From contig VZRN01002233.1 of NCBI GenBank assembly GCA_013397935.1, positions 466,749 through 530,748 of the forward strand: a stretch of 64,000 nt of DNA, read 5' to 3'. The position numbers were made by a program, and so were the translations under genes. The notes below the pieces were generated by a model, which saw only the letters and a list, made by a program, of their open reading frames with translations, did no database searches and was not told the origin of the DNA. Below, one piece after another: positions 34,331 to 46,760 of the stretch (within the stretch, counting starts at the first letter, position 1; every line of letters begins with the position of its first letter). The stretch comes from Dasyornis broadbenti. Taxonomy: Eukaryota; Chordata; Aves; Passeriformes; Dasyornithidae.

Positions 34331-37079
34331 TCTGTAGGAACTAGGAGGGAGTTATTCGTCTAGGCCAGGGTTATTGTTGGCCTAGAAAATGAATGTTTAA
34401 GAACAACTGGGCTTTTTTTCTCTCACCAGAAGCCATTACAGATAAAAATCTTAGGTCTGCTGATTTGGAAGTGGGAGTGTGCATGGGATGGAAGGAAAAG
34501 GATTGCACGAACCTGGGAGTCGACATTTCACCGAAGTGAGCTGAAGTGCAGGGCACTGGTGCTGCAGCTGGGCTTGCTCACCTGAATCGTTCAGGGACAA
34601 TGGATGTGTGCTCTGTGTGAGTGCAGAGAGAGACAAAACCCTGCAGAGCTCCTGAGATGCTCCAGCGAACACAACGGGCAGAGGGCAGGAGACTGGGAGT
34701 GAGTCAGCCCCAAGCCAGGCCAAAAAAGGACCCAGAATTGGGATTTTATGGCTCAAACCTTCCCTCCACCACAAAATCACAAGTGTGGATCTTCATGGAA
34801 GACGGCACTGGGAGAGGGGAGGACGGGGAAGAGGGGACGAGTTCTCAGCTTCTCCTTTACCGCAAACGGTGGAGGTGAAAGGAATGAACGGACTCAGGCC
34901 CACGGGATCCAAACTGAGCTGTGCTCAGGATATTGTGACCCAGGCTCCTGCCCAAGGCCAGCATCAGACACTTTATCACGTCCACCTTGGCTCTCCTCAC
35001 TCCCTGGGTGCCCGTAAGGACATGGAAGAACTTGGCTCCCGGCTGAGCCTGGCTAAAAGACTATCAAAAGCCATAATGCCAAATAAAAGCTCTTTTATTC
35101 TTTCTTTATAGAGCCCTGCACTATGTGGGTTTGGTGTTTAGTAAATAAATTTTCACAGGAATGAATAATTCACGAAAAACGCTTCACGTTCACCTGCATT
35201 ACCAGGCAAGGTGGCCACTAATTTCTTTTTTCTACAGTGCTGGTCTGAGAACAGACCCAAGAAAACATTGCTCAAAAAATGAGCCCGTGTAGACTGAGGC
35301 AGGCAAATACTGAGCCACTTCTTCAGCAAAAATTGAATTACACCCACTTCTTACTGTGCTGCTACAGAACAGAGCCTAAAGCCATCCAAATCCACTCTTT
35401 TAAAACATTTTGAATAATGTCAGGATCTTGATGCTATCTGTGGAGCTATCACTCCATCATGCTCAGATCCTGTTCGGAAAAAAAATTTAATAAAAAAAAA
35501 AAAATCATCTCCAGAAGTCCTTTGGAGCAAACCATACCAAACAACTCCCATGCTCGCAGGACACGGGGAGCAGGGGTGGAAAGCTGAACGTGGACTTTCA
35601 AAGAGCATTTGAAAGAAAGAGCAAGCATATGGCTTATGTTTAAAAACCTCTCTTGATTCAGCCACCCCGAGGCTACGGGGCTGCCTTGAAGCCCCTTGCT
35701 CTGGGTTGCCTGTGTGCTGTACTTTGTTAAAACAGCCCCTTTCCCCTTCCCTGAGCTAATGAATATTGTGATCTTACTGGTGCTCAGTTATTAACATGCT
35801 GAACTGGCCTCTGATTCCACACGCACTCCCGTGTACCTCTGGTCCCCATTTGCGACGCCGAAAGTTGCCGCGCCCGACCAACTCCACAGCAAAAACGCAT
35901 TCCAGGATGTTTGCAGCTTGTTAGCTTGAACCTGAAGCACTTCCTCAAAGGCACTGCTACCTAAAGCTACTTTTACTCAAGGTTCCTATTACGATACCAC
36001 ATTCTCCCCCCTTATTTTTATTCAAAATGACAGGAAACCAAAAACATCAAGTGTGGACCTTCTCTTTAAGGCTCCAAGAGATGTAATGAAAAACATAACC
36101 AGGGGCTGCATCCAAGAACGTGTTTAAATATTCCAGCTCTGGAAAGGCCACTGACATCCTTTAGCTGCTTACCTAGAATGGGAGATACCTGGGTATTTTG
36201 AGACCCAGACAATATCACGGAGGAGAAAGGATCTCCCGTTTCTTCTGCACCTCGAGTTTAAAGATCTCGAGAGCTCGGACAACGCCCACACCCTCACTGC
36301 AGCAGGGAACGAGTGCCGTCCTCATTCTGAGCAGTAAACAGCCTGAGGCTCAGGGAAAAACCGATCCAAGAGAGCATCCTCTGGCTCCTAGACAATGGAT
36401 AACTGGGGGGGAAAATGAAAATGAACAAAAAAGCTGTGGGGTGGTTGACAAGTCACACGCTCTGGGCGCAGCCCTGGTCCCTTCCTGTGTCCCAAGCCAT
36501 GAAATATTAACAGCCCGGCTGCAAACTGAGTGCTTGCTGAAAGAAAAGATGACAAGGCTTTCCACCCTGAGAAATATCAGGAATTTACTCCATCACACAG
36601 CAGTTTCCTCCAAGCCCCTCAGGATCTTGGCTGCCTGGTTGGATCTGCTGCAGAGAACAGGGACTGAGAACATCTCTCCCTCTCCCCTTTTTGCTTTTCA
36701 AGGAATTCTGGAATGAGAAATTGATCCCGGCATTTTTATGTAAGTGGATTTTTCTCTACTAGTGGATGGGAATCTCTCCCCGTAAAAAAATCCCCAAAAT
36801 ATTTGAAAACAGCTCTGTTAAATCAAGCATCTCTATAGGCAACTCTACAAAAATGAATATTAACATGGCAAAGTCTTCCACTTTTATCTTGTTAACATCA
36901 GGCATCCAAACAAATCTTTAGTTATTTACAACTTTGTATTTCCTGTGATTCACTTTTTGCACTGAATTCAAGCAGAGTAATAATTACATTTAATTTTAGC
37001 TGAAGTCATGTCATTTTACTCCAACATTTTTAAAAATAAATTAATTAAATCATCCCCCCAACTGCTGCCAGAGAACTAA
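34331..37079. other. Intronic DNA without recognised features
   Basis: Unique DNA with an A-rich tract at 35478-35504. A 172-codon plus-strand frame at 36198-36716 opens with a TTG, not an ATG, and matches nothing I know. No transposon was recognised. Confidence 0.5.
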
Positions 37080-37760
37080 AATTTGCTTTTGAATCCATTC
37101 AGCCTCTTCTTAAAGGAACAAAGCCATGAATGTTCCCCCAAAAGCAGTATCCGTGATGGATAATTTCCCTTTATGTATGAGATCAATGGATATGGGTTCA
37201 ACATAAAAATCCCGGTTCCCATTCGGGAGATTTACATGAACCCTCTGCAGTCCTACTTTATAGTCAAGCAGGGGAGAGTTAATTATTTCTCCAGAATTTA
37301 TCTTCTAAATGGATATTCAGTGGCTCTGTTATTCACCCTACTTTGCAATGAACTCTGCACTTCCCTACTTTCCTCCCAGGAAGAGGCAATCGAAGACAAA
37401 AGCCTGCAAATGATAGACAAGGGCAGAGGCCATGTCCAACTTTGATATCTTGTTGATAACGTATTGTACAATTAGATCAATTTGACAATTTCCATTATGG
37501 CTGATAAAATATTTATCGAGCCTTGGAGATGATGTCTGATCCCTGTGCCATTTGTTTCGCTAATGGGGGAGATATTTACCAAATCAGGGGAAAGCATTCA
37601 AATTTCACATCCTCATAGCCTCCCCAACATTAGATTTGCAAATTACTGGCTGGAGCCATAAATTACAGCGGAGCACAGCCAGGCTGATGCCAGGCTGACA
37701 GGGTAGGTGGATGGCTGGCGATGACATTGTTTCACAGGAGCATTAATCATAGCAGGAAAG
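37080..37760. promoter_or_regulatory. Candidate conserved non-coding element cluster
   Basis: About 680 bases of non-repetitive, balanced DNA carry many transcription-factor-like cores: GAGTTAATTATTTC, TTGTTGATAACG, GTACAATTAGATC, TTTGACAATTTCC, AATATTTATCGAG and GCATTAATCATAGC. There are no microsatellites or CR1 inside it. It resembles vertebrate developmental enhancer sequence more than surrounding intron does, but conservation cannot be tested here. Confidence 0.35.
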
Positions 37761-38599
37761 AAAATACTCTCAAATTGGTCCATAAGTCTAAATATTAAGG
37801 AATGAGAAGCGGGTTGCCGGGAGATAGCTTTAGCTGCAGCTGGAAAATTAGGAAATGAAAAACCCTTTCTATTATTTAACAAATCATCTTAATAATGTTT
37901 TATGCTGTAGTGCCAGCAAGCAAAGGAAATTCCTATTCTTTCCCATTTGCTCTTGATCCTCATTGCTCTTTAATAGGAATATTAATAAACTGAGGATTGG
38001 TGCAGATGTAGCCCGAGCTGTATTTTTCTTCTGCCGTAGCTTAACTAAAACCAGGATAAATACTGAAGGAAAATAGAATTTTGATTTCTCTGTTTGAACC
38101 ATTTGCTTTGTCAGCAACACCAACGGGGGCTTCAGCTCCTCTTCTGTTCTGCTCAAGGTCAAGCACATGGTTACTTCCGTGCAGGCCAAACATTAAAATC
38201 CCACAAATCAGATAAACAGCAGAATCCAGTTTAGCGTGGAACACTGAGAGAGAGGTCTGTAATCTCAGGGAAAAAAAAATACAGGTATCATTGTTGCTTA
38301 CATACAAGCCCTGCTGATTAATTGAAGAGCAAAGCACCACCTTTGCAGGGGTGATTAGACAAGGAACAGCTTAAAATGCTCCGTGCTCAGGGCACTGTCA
38401 GCCCTGAGCCTCCCAGATCCCTGGCCCAGGGAGGCTCAGACACCACTGAAAGAAGTTGAAGGTGACACATTTGTCTGGCAGACATAATTAAAGGTCTAAT
38501 GTTGGTGCTAGAGGTCAGAGTTGCGGAGTCCTGAGGCAAAAGCACTTGGAAGGAAGAGCCTGGAAATAAGGGAATGAAGAATGAGGCTGCTCAAGCACC
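37761..38599. other. Intronic DNA without recognised features
   Basis: Unique sequence leading up to the longest CR1 copy. Short minus-strand frames of about 100 codons are unremarkable. Confidence 0.45.
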
Positions 38600-39168
38600 T
38601 GACACCTCTCAGTGAGGCAGGGGAGGGGATTCTCTCTGCTCTGCTCCCCTGAGATCCCACCTGGAATAGTGCAAACAGTTCTGGTGCCCCCAGCTCAGGA
38701 CAGGGAGCTGCTGGAGCGAGTCCAGGGGAGGCCACGAAGCTGCCGAGGGGACGGGAGCATCTCCCCTATGGAGCCAGGCTGGGAGGGCTGGGAATGTTCA
38801 GCCTGGAGAAGAGAAGGTTCTGTGGAGACCTCACAGCACCTCCCAGGGTCTGAAGGGACTACAGGGAAGGCAGAGGGATTTTGCATCAGGAGCTGGAGTG
38901 AAACAACAAGGAGGAATGGGCTTGAACTGAACGAGGGGGAGTCTAAGTTGGGTATTGGGAAGAAATTGTTCCCTGTGAGGGTGCGGAGGCCCTGGCACAG
39001 GGTACCCAGAGAAGCTGTGGCTGCTCCTGGATCCCTGGGAGTGTCCAAGGCCAGGCTGGACAGGGCTTGGACCAACCTGGGGTAGTGGGAGGTGTCCCTG
39101 CCCGTGGCAGGAGGTTGTAAAGAGATGATCCTTAAAGTCTCTTCCAACCCAAACCTTCTATGATTCAA
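38600..39168 (+). mobile_element. CR1 LINE fragment, about 570 bp, antisense to PRDM16
   Basis: This is the longest and most complete copy by eye. It runs from a TCTGCTCCCCTGAGATCCCA-type segment through GGACAGGGAGCTGCTGGAGC, GGAGAAGAGAAGGTTC and CTGGCACAGGGTACCCAGAG to the terminal CTTCCAACCCAAACC and TTCTATGATTC. It is 5'-truncated as usual. The 157-codon frames on both strands lie within it and are not genes. Confidence 0.95.
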
Positions 39169-40184
39169 ACTAAACTTGCCAAGGTTTGCCTCTCAAGCCT
39201 GATGTTCAGTTTTTCCTACCTTTCACCAGTAAAAAGCAGGTTCAGAGCTCAGAATTCCCAGCAGGATCCCAGCTGCCCAAGGGCTGTGCCTCGGTGGTTC
39301 CCACTGATGGCTGGATTTCCAACAGAACTGCACCCCCAGGTCACACGCACATCTTCAGGGAACTCCAGCTGTTATTCAGTGCCTAAATGGCATTTGGGCA
39401 TCACATTTTGGGTGTTTGGACACACCACTGGTGTTAGACATCTATTCTCCCTTTAAAAATCCATGGGAAATTTAGAGGACAGCTCATAAGGGATCTTGAG
39501 ACTGAGCAGGGAAGTGCTTGCACAGTCACAGCATCAAATAAAATGCTGCAGAATGGGTTTGCCTCAAGCTTTGCCTCTGTCAAAGCCTTCGGCACTATCT
39601 CTGTCCGCTGGGTTTGTGGGTTCCATCAAAATGAGCAGCACAAGGTGACCATAATGGTCTTCTGTTGTGTAGCTCCTCCTCCCCTTCCCAAGGGAAGACG
39701 TAATTTCCTTTTTTCACTGGGGAAAAATGTCTTAATCAGGGCCTGCAGCCTGTCATCCTTTGCTGCTGAAGCAGCTCCTCCTGCACAAAATGAGACAGCA
39801 GGAAATTGTCCCTACTGGCTGAACTATTGCCTAAGGATGCTCTTCCTGTTAATAAATAATAGCTGTATTTTCCAAGCAGATTTTCTGAAGTCCAAAGAAC
39901 CTTTACTCAGTGTCACCAAAACAAACGAGATGACGACAAACAAACAAGAGCCGCTCCAGCCTCAGATGAGAACCTCATGAAGAGGGAGTTTGTGCAGAGG
40001 AGTTACACAGGCAGCACATCCCAAAACAGGGTCAGGTTTTGAGGACATTCTGAGGATCCTCATCACTTCCTGCACACCTGGAGCACTGAACTGGGTGGAA
40101 CTTTTTAACCTTCCCAGCTCCCACTCTGTTTCCTCCACTCCACACCACACCTGAGGAGTTTTCACTGGTTTATGCTTCCCTGGA
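39169..40184. other. Intronic DNA without recognised features
   Basis: A unique sequence with a 145-codon plus-strand frame at 39543-39980 that has no recognisable domain. Confidence 0.45.
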
Positions 40185-40422
40185 CCTGTAAGATGTGTTT
40201 GTTTCTCTTAGGCCTGTAAGGTCTTTGCGGTTTTGGGTTGTAAGATGCGTTCCTCTTAGACCCATGTGTTTCTTTTAGGCCTCTAAGATGTGTTTCCCTT
40301 AGGCCCATGAGATGTGATTCTCTCAGGCCTGGAAGATGGATTTCTCTTAGACCCACAGGAGGTATTTCTTTCTGGGCTGTAAGATGTGTTTCCCTTAGGC
40401 CTGTACGATGCATTTCTCAGCA
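40185..40422. repeat. Decayed 24-bp minisatellite (about 10 units)
   Basis: Imperfect tandem units of about 24 bases follow a pattern close to GGCCTGTAAGATGTGTTT plus CTCTTA. Clear units start near 40276, 40300, 40324, 40348, 40372 and 40396. Several units to the left vary in length. Because 24 is divisible by 3, the minus strand reads through as an 8-residue repeat around GLRETHL, giving an 84-codon frame at 40162-40413. I regard that frame as a by-product of periodicity. Confidence 0.88.
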
Positions 40423-42699
40423 CAGGACACCTCTCACATAAACTCTCCTTTATGAGAGGTTACATTCCAGCACAGGAGAAAATTCACCTCCAAGCTCTCT
40501 GCCAAGCCCTTGTCACCTTTGTAAATTTGTTGTATAAAACAAGAACTGGCGGAAGCTTCTCTCAGGATACTCTGGGGTGGAGAAAAAAAAGTTAAACTCA
40601 TTGCTTCCAACATCTTAAAATCTGGCACAGCTTCCCAAAGGCACCCTCATGCTCATGATTATACCTTTTGCGAGACCACCACGGACCCAAACCGGCAATA
40701 AATCCCTGTTGCTACCACTCCCTCACCCAGCAATTCCCAGTGGCAGGGGAGAAGTTGCTACACCTTTAAGAGGGAAATCTGCGGGCAGCGCCGCCTGTTT
40801 GGTTTGAGATAGCAAAGTTATTGTCCTTTGGGCTGTCTGGCAGCCCCTTGTGTCCCTTGGATTTATCTCACACACATGATGCAGCTTTGTGGAAGGGATC
40901 GGGAGGGACTTTGCATTCCTCTGGTGGGATGATATGAGTTTGTATCTAAATCTGTTCCATATGACCCACCTCACATGGTCGGTGTCTCGCCGATTCTCTT
41001 GGAAAGGTCAAGAAGTGTTTCAGCTGAGGCTTCAAAGCCAAGGGGTTTGTTAATAAAAAAAAACCCTACTGATAGAATTAGGACTTCACAAAGATGCTGT
41101 GAGCGCTCCTTATTCTTTTGTATTGATAAATTTTGGGGACAGAACAGGCACAGGTGAGGCTTCAGCTGTGGGACTGCAGGTGCAGTGCTGAGGGTCTCAC
41201 AACCTTCCCACCTTAGAAAACGGAGCCTTTAAACAATCTGGGATAACTAAAATCCTTCCAAGTCCCACAAAATCTGCTAAGTCAAGAGGGTTTCTCACCA
41301 GGTTTTCAAAAATTGACAACACTTTCTGAACTGAGACACTCTTGCTTTGCTCCTGGCCCAGCAGAACCTGTAAAAGCAAAGCTGTGCAGAAAAACGAACC
41401 AAACCCTACAAAATGTAGAGATTAAACACGTTCGAAACCATTTATAAAAGTCTCCCAGATCATCTGCCTCAATAATGAGCTACTGGCAACCAGTGAAAGC
41501 AACTGGAACCAGCAGTGACCCCAGGTTTGTTGAGCAGGGTGCCCTCCCCATGCCGTAACCTTGACATTCAAATCAACACCTCCCAACAACAAACATCTCC
41601 CAGGGAATTTATCTCTGGCAGAGCAGCTCTCCTTTCTCTGGACAGCACAGCCTCACACTGAGTCCCTCCACTCCACTCCCATTTATATTTTTGGGAGATG
41701 ATGGCAGACCTCATATCTCAGACTACCAGGGTCAGTAAAGCAGAAAACAGTCGATATTCTTGCAAGGAGAGAATAGAGAGATGGGTGTAAAGTATACCTG
41801 AGATTTTTTACTGCATACATGGATTCCTAGAATCCTAATCTCTCTAAATGGCTGAAATTTCAAATCATGAAAAGCAAAGCAGAGAAGGGAATGAGCAGAG
41901 AACTAAGTTTGCAGCCAGGGCTGCTGCATTTTCTGATTGCCGGGGTCTGAATATCATCAACAGGGACAGAGCAGTGAGAGGTAAAATGCTTAGAGAAATT
42001 TGTCTGACGTTCTGATTTTGGGGAAAAGGAAATCAAGCTTATTTTTAACCAGCAGGTAAAAGGAAGGTTCAGGTAGCTGGTTTCTATCTTCTTGTTTCTG
42101 CTGAAATTTGAAAAATAGCTGTGCTGGAGTTCTGTGCTTCAGCTCTTTGGGGGAACTGTAGGTAACATGGAAATACCTGGTTCTCATCAGGCAGTATGAC
42201 CCCTCTAATTACCAGTGAGCTTCAGACAGCGATGCTGTTTAATGCCAGCCCTCAAAACGCAAATCAACCAAAATAAATCTATGAAAATCACCATACTTAA
42301 AAAAAAAAAATCCATATTGGCATTGGGATGATTTGAGGTTCTAATGTCTGAACACAGACAGGCCATGGAAGAAGTCACTCAGGAGCACTATTAGAAAATC
42401 TGGTTATTTCTGGTAAAGTCCATCCAACCTCTCTAAATCAGGTTTGACACGTCCTGCTTCACTCTTGGTCCACAGGACTCACACAGACCCCAGCCACAAA
42501 CAAGAGGAAAACTTTTAGGACAATGCCACGGACTGAGAGCTACAATCACCATTTGAAGTCCCCGCAGTGTTGCATATTCATGAGTAGCTTTTACCCCTTC
42601 AAATGAAACATTAATAAATTAACAACTGATCATCTCCAAAATCAGCACCTTCCTGATGCAGACACTTGAAACATTTCCCTTTTCCATGTGCCTGTCTTG
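40423..42699. other. Intronic DNA without recognised features
   Basis: The sequence is unique. A slightly element-like block lies at 40740-40980 (AGATAGCAAAGTTATTGTCC). Nothing else can be supported. Confidence 0.45.
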
Positions 42700-43095
42700 T
42701 GGAATCACGTCAGGATTGGGCTGGAAGGGACCTGAAAGCCCATCCAGTCCCACCCCTTGCAATTGGGACACCTTGCCCTACCCCAGGCTGCTCCAAGCCC
42801 TGTCCAGCCTGGCCTTGGATGCTTCCAGGGATCCAGGGGCAGCCACAGCTTCTCTGGGCATCCTGTGCCAGCGCCTCCCCACCCTCCCAGGGAAGGATTC
42901 ATTCCCAATATCCAACTTAAACTTCCCCTCTTTCAGTGTGAACCCACTGCCCCTTGTTCTGTTACAATCTCCCCATATAAACAGCCTCTCCTTGATTTTT
43001 AAGCCGTTCCAGGTACTGGAAGGCTGCACTAAGTATTCCCTGAAGCCTTTTCTCCTCTGTGCTGCACATCCTCGGCGCTCTCAGCCTGTCTGAAG
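42700..43095 (-). mobile_element. CR1 LINE fragment
   Basis: The plus strand starts GGAATCACGTCAGGATTGGG and CTGGAAGGGACCTGAAAGCC. It then passes CTGCTCCAAGCCCTGTCCAG, GGATCCAGGGGCAGCCACAG and a more upstream TTCCAGGTACTGGAAGGCTG block. It is sense relative to PRDM16. Confidence 0.93.
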
Positions 43096-43893
43096 CTCTC
43101 AGAACCACCAAAGGGAAGATTTAGGAACCTCCATTCATTTCAGAGGCCACATGAACCCTCAGAAGCCCAAGTGGCCACTGTCACCACCCCTTTAGAACAG
43201 GTCAGTGCTCACACCACAAACCCAGGGCTCCTTCACACCAGCCCTGGGGACATCACCCTGGTTTTTCCCCTCTTTTAGAGAAAACTTTCACAAACTCCTC
43301 TCTCCACCAGGCCTGGTGGGTGGCCAGTGTTTTCCCTGCTGCACTGGCAACTCCGACTCCTAATCCCCCTGCTAATTCCCGGGGCTGATTCGCTTTGCTG
43401 GCCATGGATAAGTCGTGTCCCCGGGTCCCGCACACGGTGACCGGACACCACCTCTCCTCAGCTCGCGAGTGAGCTCCGGGCCCAAACAAAAGCCAGCCTG
43501 TTTGGTCACCCTTCCTTCAGAGAGGCTTAAGGACATTTTTGTCATTTTTGAACAGCTAATATCTTGCAGAGGGGGCAAAAAAAAAAAAGAAAAAATTAAA
43601 AAAGGTTGCCTAATCTCTTTAAATTTAATCTTTACTTCTTGAAAAATCTGAGCGCAGATGCTTAGTGCTGGACTATGTTCCATCAGACTAATTAGGTCAA
43701 GATTACCTACAACAGTATGACTCCACCAACTCAATTTAAATTCCCTCCCTCCTGTCCCTAAACTTGCACCGTTTGGAATTTTAGTTCCTTTTTCTCTCTG
43801 CTCCCCCAGAGGGCACAAAGTGTGTGGGCAAAAATGATTAAAAGGAATGAACAAACAAACAAACAAAACACCTGAGTGAATGAATACCACAGG
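43096..43893. other. Intronic DNA between two CR1 copies
   Basis: It holds an A-rich tract at 43577-43603 and an (AAAC)n patch at 43847-43869. The 172-codon minus frame at 43372-43890 resembles no known protein. Confidence 0.45.
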
Positions 43894-44445
43894 GAATCAG
43901 AGAACCATGGAATGGTTTGGGTTGGAAGGGACCTGAAAGCTCATCCCATCCCACCCCCTGCCATGGGCAGGGACACCTCCCACTGTCCCAGGCTGCTCCA
44001 AGCCCTGTCCAACCTGGCCTTGGACACTTCCAGGGATCCAGGGCCAGCCCCAGCTGCTCTGGGCACCCTGTGCCAGGGCCTCACCTCTCTCACAGGGAAC
44101 AATTCCTTCCTAACAATCCCCTCTAACCCTGCCCTTTGGCAGGGGGAGCCATTCCCTGTGTCCTGTCCTTGTAAATCTTCTCTCTCCATCTTTCTTGGTT
44201 CCTTCAGGCACTGGAAGGACACAATTAGGCCACTCCAGAGCCTTCTCTTCTCCAGGCTGGACAATCCCAACTCTCCCAGCGGAGCTGCTCCATCCCTCTG
44301 ATCATCCTGGTGCCTGCTCTAGAGTCTTTCCAACAGATCCACGTCCTTCCAGTGCCGCTGAACCTGAGCTGGGACAGTTCTGCTGGCCAGGTGACAGGAG
44401 CAAGGGGTGACAGGGACACTGCCTGAGCCCCTGCAGCCCCCCTGA
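43894..44445 (-). mobile_element. CR1 LINE fragment, about 550 bp
   Basis: It has a complete-looking reversed 3' end (GAATCAGAGAACCATGGAAT, GGTTTGGGTTGGAAGGGACC) and extends through CTTCTCTTCTCCAGGCTGGA to GAGCTGCTCCATCCCTCTGA and TCATCCTGG. Its sequence is the approximate reverse complement of the plus copy at 38600-39168, making an inverted pair separated by about 4.7 kb. Confidence 0.94.
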
Positions 44446-44539
44446 GGTGACGTGTGCCACCTCCAGCCGTTCACAGCAAAACTTTTCAAAGAAAAGCAGA
44501 AGCTGCAGCAGCTGCTTTAAACATTTCAGAACAGAATTA

Positions 44540-44730
44540 TGGAATCACAGAATCTCCTGAGCTGGGAGGGACACACAGGGATCATCCAGTCCAACCCCCG
44601 GCCCTGCTCAGGACACCCCAATCACCCCAGCCTGTGCATCCCTGGGAGCGTTGCCCAGGCTCTCCTGGAGCTCTGGCAGCCTCGGGGCTGTGGCAGCTCC
44701 TGTTCCCCTCTGTGGAGGGGACGGTGCCAC
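44540..44730 (-). mobile_element. CR1 LINE fragment, different subfamily
   Basis: GGAATCACAGAATCTCCTGA, GCTGGGAGGGACACACAGGG, ATCATCCAGTCCAACCCC and CTGGAGCTCTGGCAGC mark a CR1 type also seen at 47379, and distinct from the copies at 42700 and 43894. It lies only about 95 bases from the previous copy in the same orientation. Confidence 0.9.
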
Positions 44731-45189
44731 GCTGTGACCTCAGAGAGGCAACACGACACCAGTGCAACCACTGAGGCTGAGATTTACTCCTGCTCACTAA
44801 ACCAGCACTGCAAAATGAGATAGAATCCGGTGATTTACCCATCTGTTGATATTTTCAACTTTTCTCTCCTCCAGATACAAATTTCAATATTTGGAACCTT
44901 TTCACGCTCGGTTAAAATGCCTGAAACAACCCGGAATAATTCCATGACAAACAACCACGAGAGGAAAAGCTGTGAAGTCCCTGGTGTGGGTCAGGTATCC
45001 CTGGGCTGGGTGTTTGCTTCTCCCTCTCACAACCAGCCCCATCCTGAGGACCAGAAACAACCTTCAGGAAAAGCTTTATCAGAAATTCTGGTTATCTTCA
45101 GGGCAAAGGCTTTGAGAAAGTCAAAGGTTCCCCAGGATTTAAGCAGGAGCAAGCCTGGAGCAGTTCATTTTTCATCCCACAAATGTTTA

Positions 45190-45500
45190 AACACAGGCAT
45201 AACTTTACACACTCATTCACCCAGTGATGCATCTCAAATGCGGGCTTGTCATTTCCTTTCCTTAAAAATATGTTTTATCCGACTTAATGTGGAATTTATT
45301 TAAGACACAAGATCAGTTATTAATACGTTCTTTCAATTTTGGGAAGATATTAATATCTCCTTTGGCTGCACAGCATAATAGTCCATTTATCAGCGAGGGA
45401 AGCCTCTGGAGGGATGAGATTTTTTTTTTATTTCGAATACACTTTAGCAGTTATTGGAAAAGATTCAGCGTTTTTCTGGGAGAAATATGTCATTAAAGTA
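45190..45500. other. Candidate conserved non-coding element (unverified)
   Basis: Unique AT-leaning sequence with CAGTTATTAATACG, GAAGATATTAATATC and CATAATAGTCCATTTATC. Its texture resembles regulatory DNA. There is no direct support. Confidence 0.25.
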
Positions 45501-46439
45501 GCAAGACGAGGGAAATGCTTGTATGCAACACAGGCTTTTCTCTGATAGCAGCCTGGTGCCCGTCTGGACAGATCCCTGAAGACACAAGAAATCCCAATTA
45601 AATCATGAGCGAAGAGCTCTGCCTACATGGAGCTGCTGTCTGGAGCAAGACCTTGGAATGTCAGCTTCGAAATTTCCCTGGCAATTGCATCACGCGGCCT
45701 CCTGATATGAAAAACTCGAGTGCAGGCAGGCATTTCCCTCCTCTTTCTATTTTAGGGACTTGCACCTCTAAGGACAAAGAAAAAAAAAAAGACGACAGCA
45801 AGAGAAAAGCAAACCACGCAACTTCCAAAAAGATCAAACAAACAAAAAATTCTGCATTCAGCAGGAGAAGTGTGAAGGAGGCAATCTGAGGGGTCAGTGA
45901 GCCAAGGAGTAGCTGATTAAGTTCAGTCTGATAATATCCTCCAATATTTCAGTCAAATCTGTGGCATGAAATACAACATGAAATATAACACATATTTGAT
46001 CTCTCTCACACTAACTCAGAGTGAGGCAATAAATATTTCCCTACAGAATAATTTCCCTGAAAGCAGAGATTTACTGTAACCCAAATCACAATTTACTCAT
46101 TTCAGAGCGTTAAAAGCTCATCAGCCTCTCACTAGAGCTTGGATCGCTGGAAGAGGATTCCACAGCACAACACCCAGACAGTATCCACAGGAGAAAAACC
46201 TGTTATAGGTGTTTTATCCCCTAAAACATCTCTAAGTTGGGGCTGGTTTTTGTTCTCTTTGTAGCCATCTAGAAGACAGGAAAAAATAAGATTATTAAAA
46301 GGAAAACAATAAACAATGGTGGCCTTTTAGTGACTGGGCGGTTATGTTTAGAACTAACATTTCCAAACTAAAATTGACAGGAACTAAACACAATCAGGCT
46401 TTGGTCAAACAAAACTTCTGCAAGTAAAACAATGAAAAC

Positions 46440-46760
46440 TCTACTGGCTCCAGCAGAATTGCCTGCCTTGGAAAGGTTAATTCGCTCTCCTCACTCTCAC
46501 AAATCCATAAAAAATGATGTATTTGCTGCATCGAGAAGTGGGGAAATAATATCTTCCCAATAAGCCAAAAATTATGTGCAGCAGAGAGAATATAAAAGAA
46601 AAAGTGTGCAAAAAAGAATTTGGGGAAGGTGGACTTCTGGCACGTTCAAACGCAGGCGTTAATGGATTTTTTAATAACTCGGTGCCACGCAGTAATAGGG
46701 AAGCACCTGCCAAAAGCACAGCAAGGTCAGGCAGGTGTCACATCCACGTTACAGCCGCAG
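46440..46760. other. Candidate conserved non-coding element (unverified)
   Basis: Unique DNA with AAGGTTAATTCGCTC, CCATAAAAAATGATG, GGCGTTAATGGATT and CACGCAGTAATAGGG. CpGs occur next to AT cores, as in the other candidate blocks. Confidence 0.27.

Noticed and set aside
36198..36716. 172-codon plus-strand frame
   Set aside because: It starts at TTG rather than ATG, has random-looking composition and no recognisable domain.
40162..40413. Repetitive GLRETHL protein on the minus strand
   Set aside because: The frame follows from a 24-bp tandem repeat without stop codons. No start context or conservation supports it as a gene.
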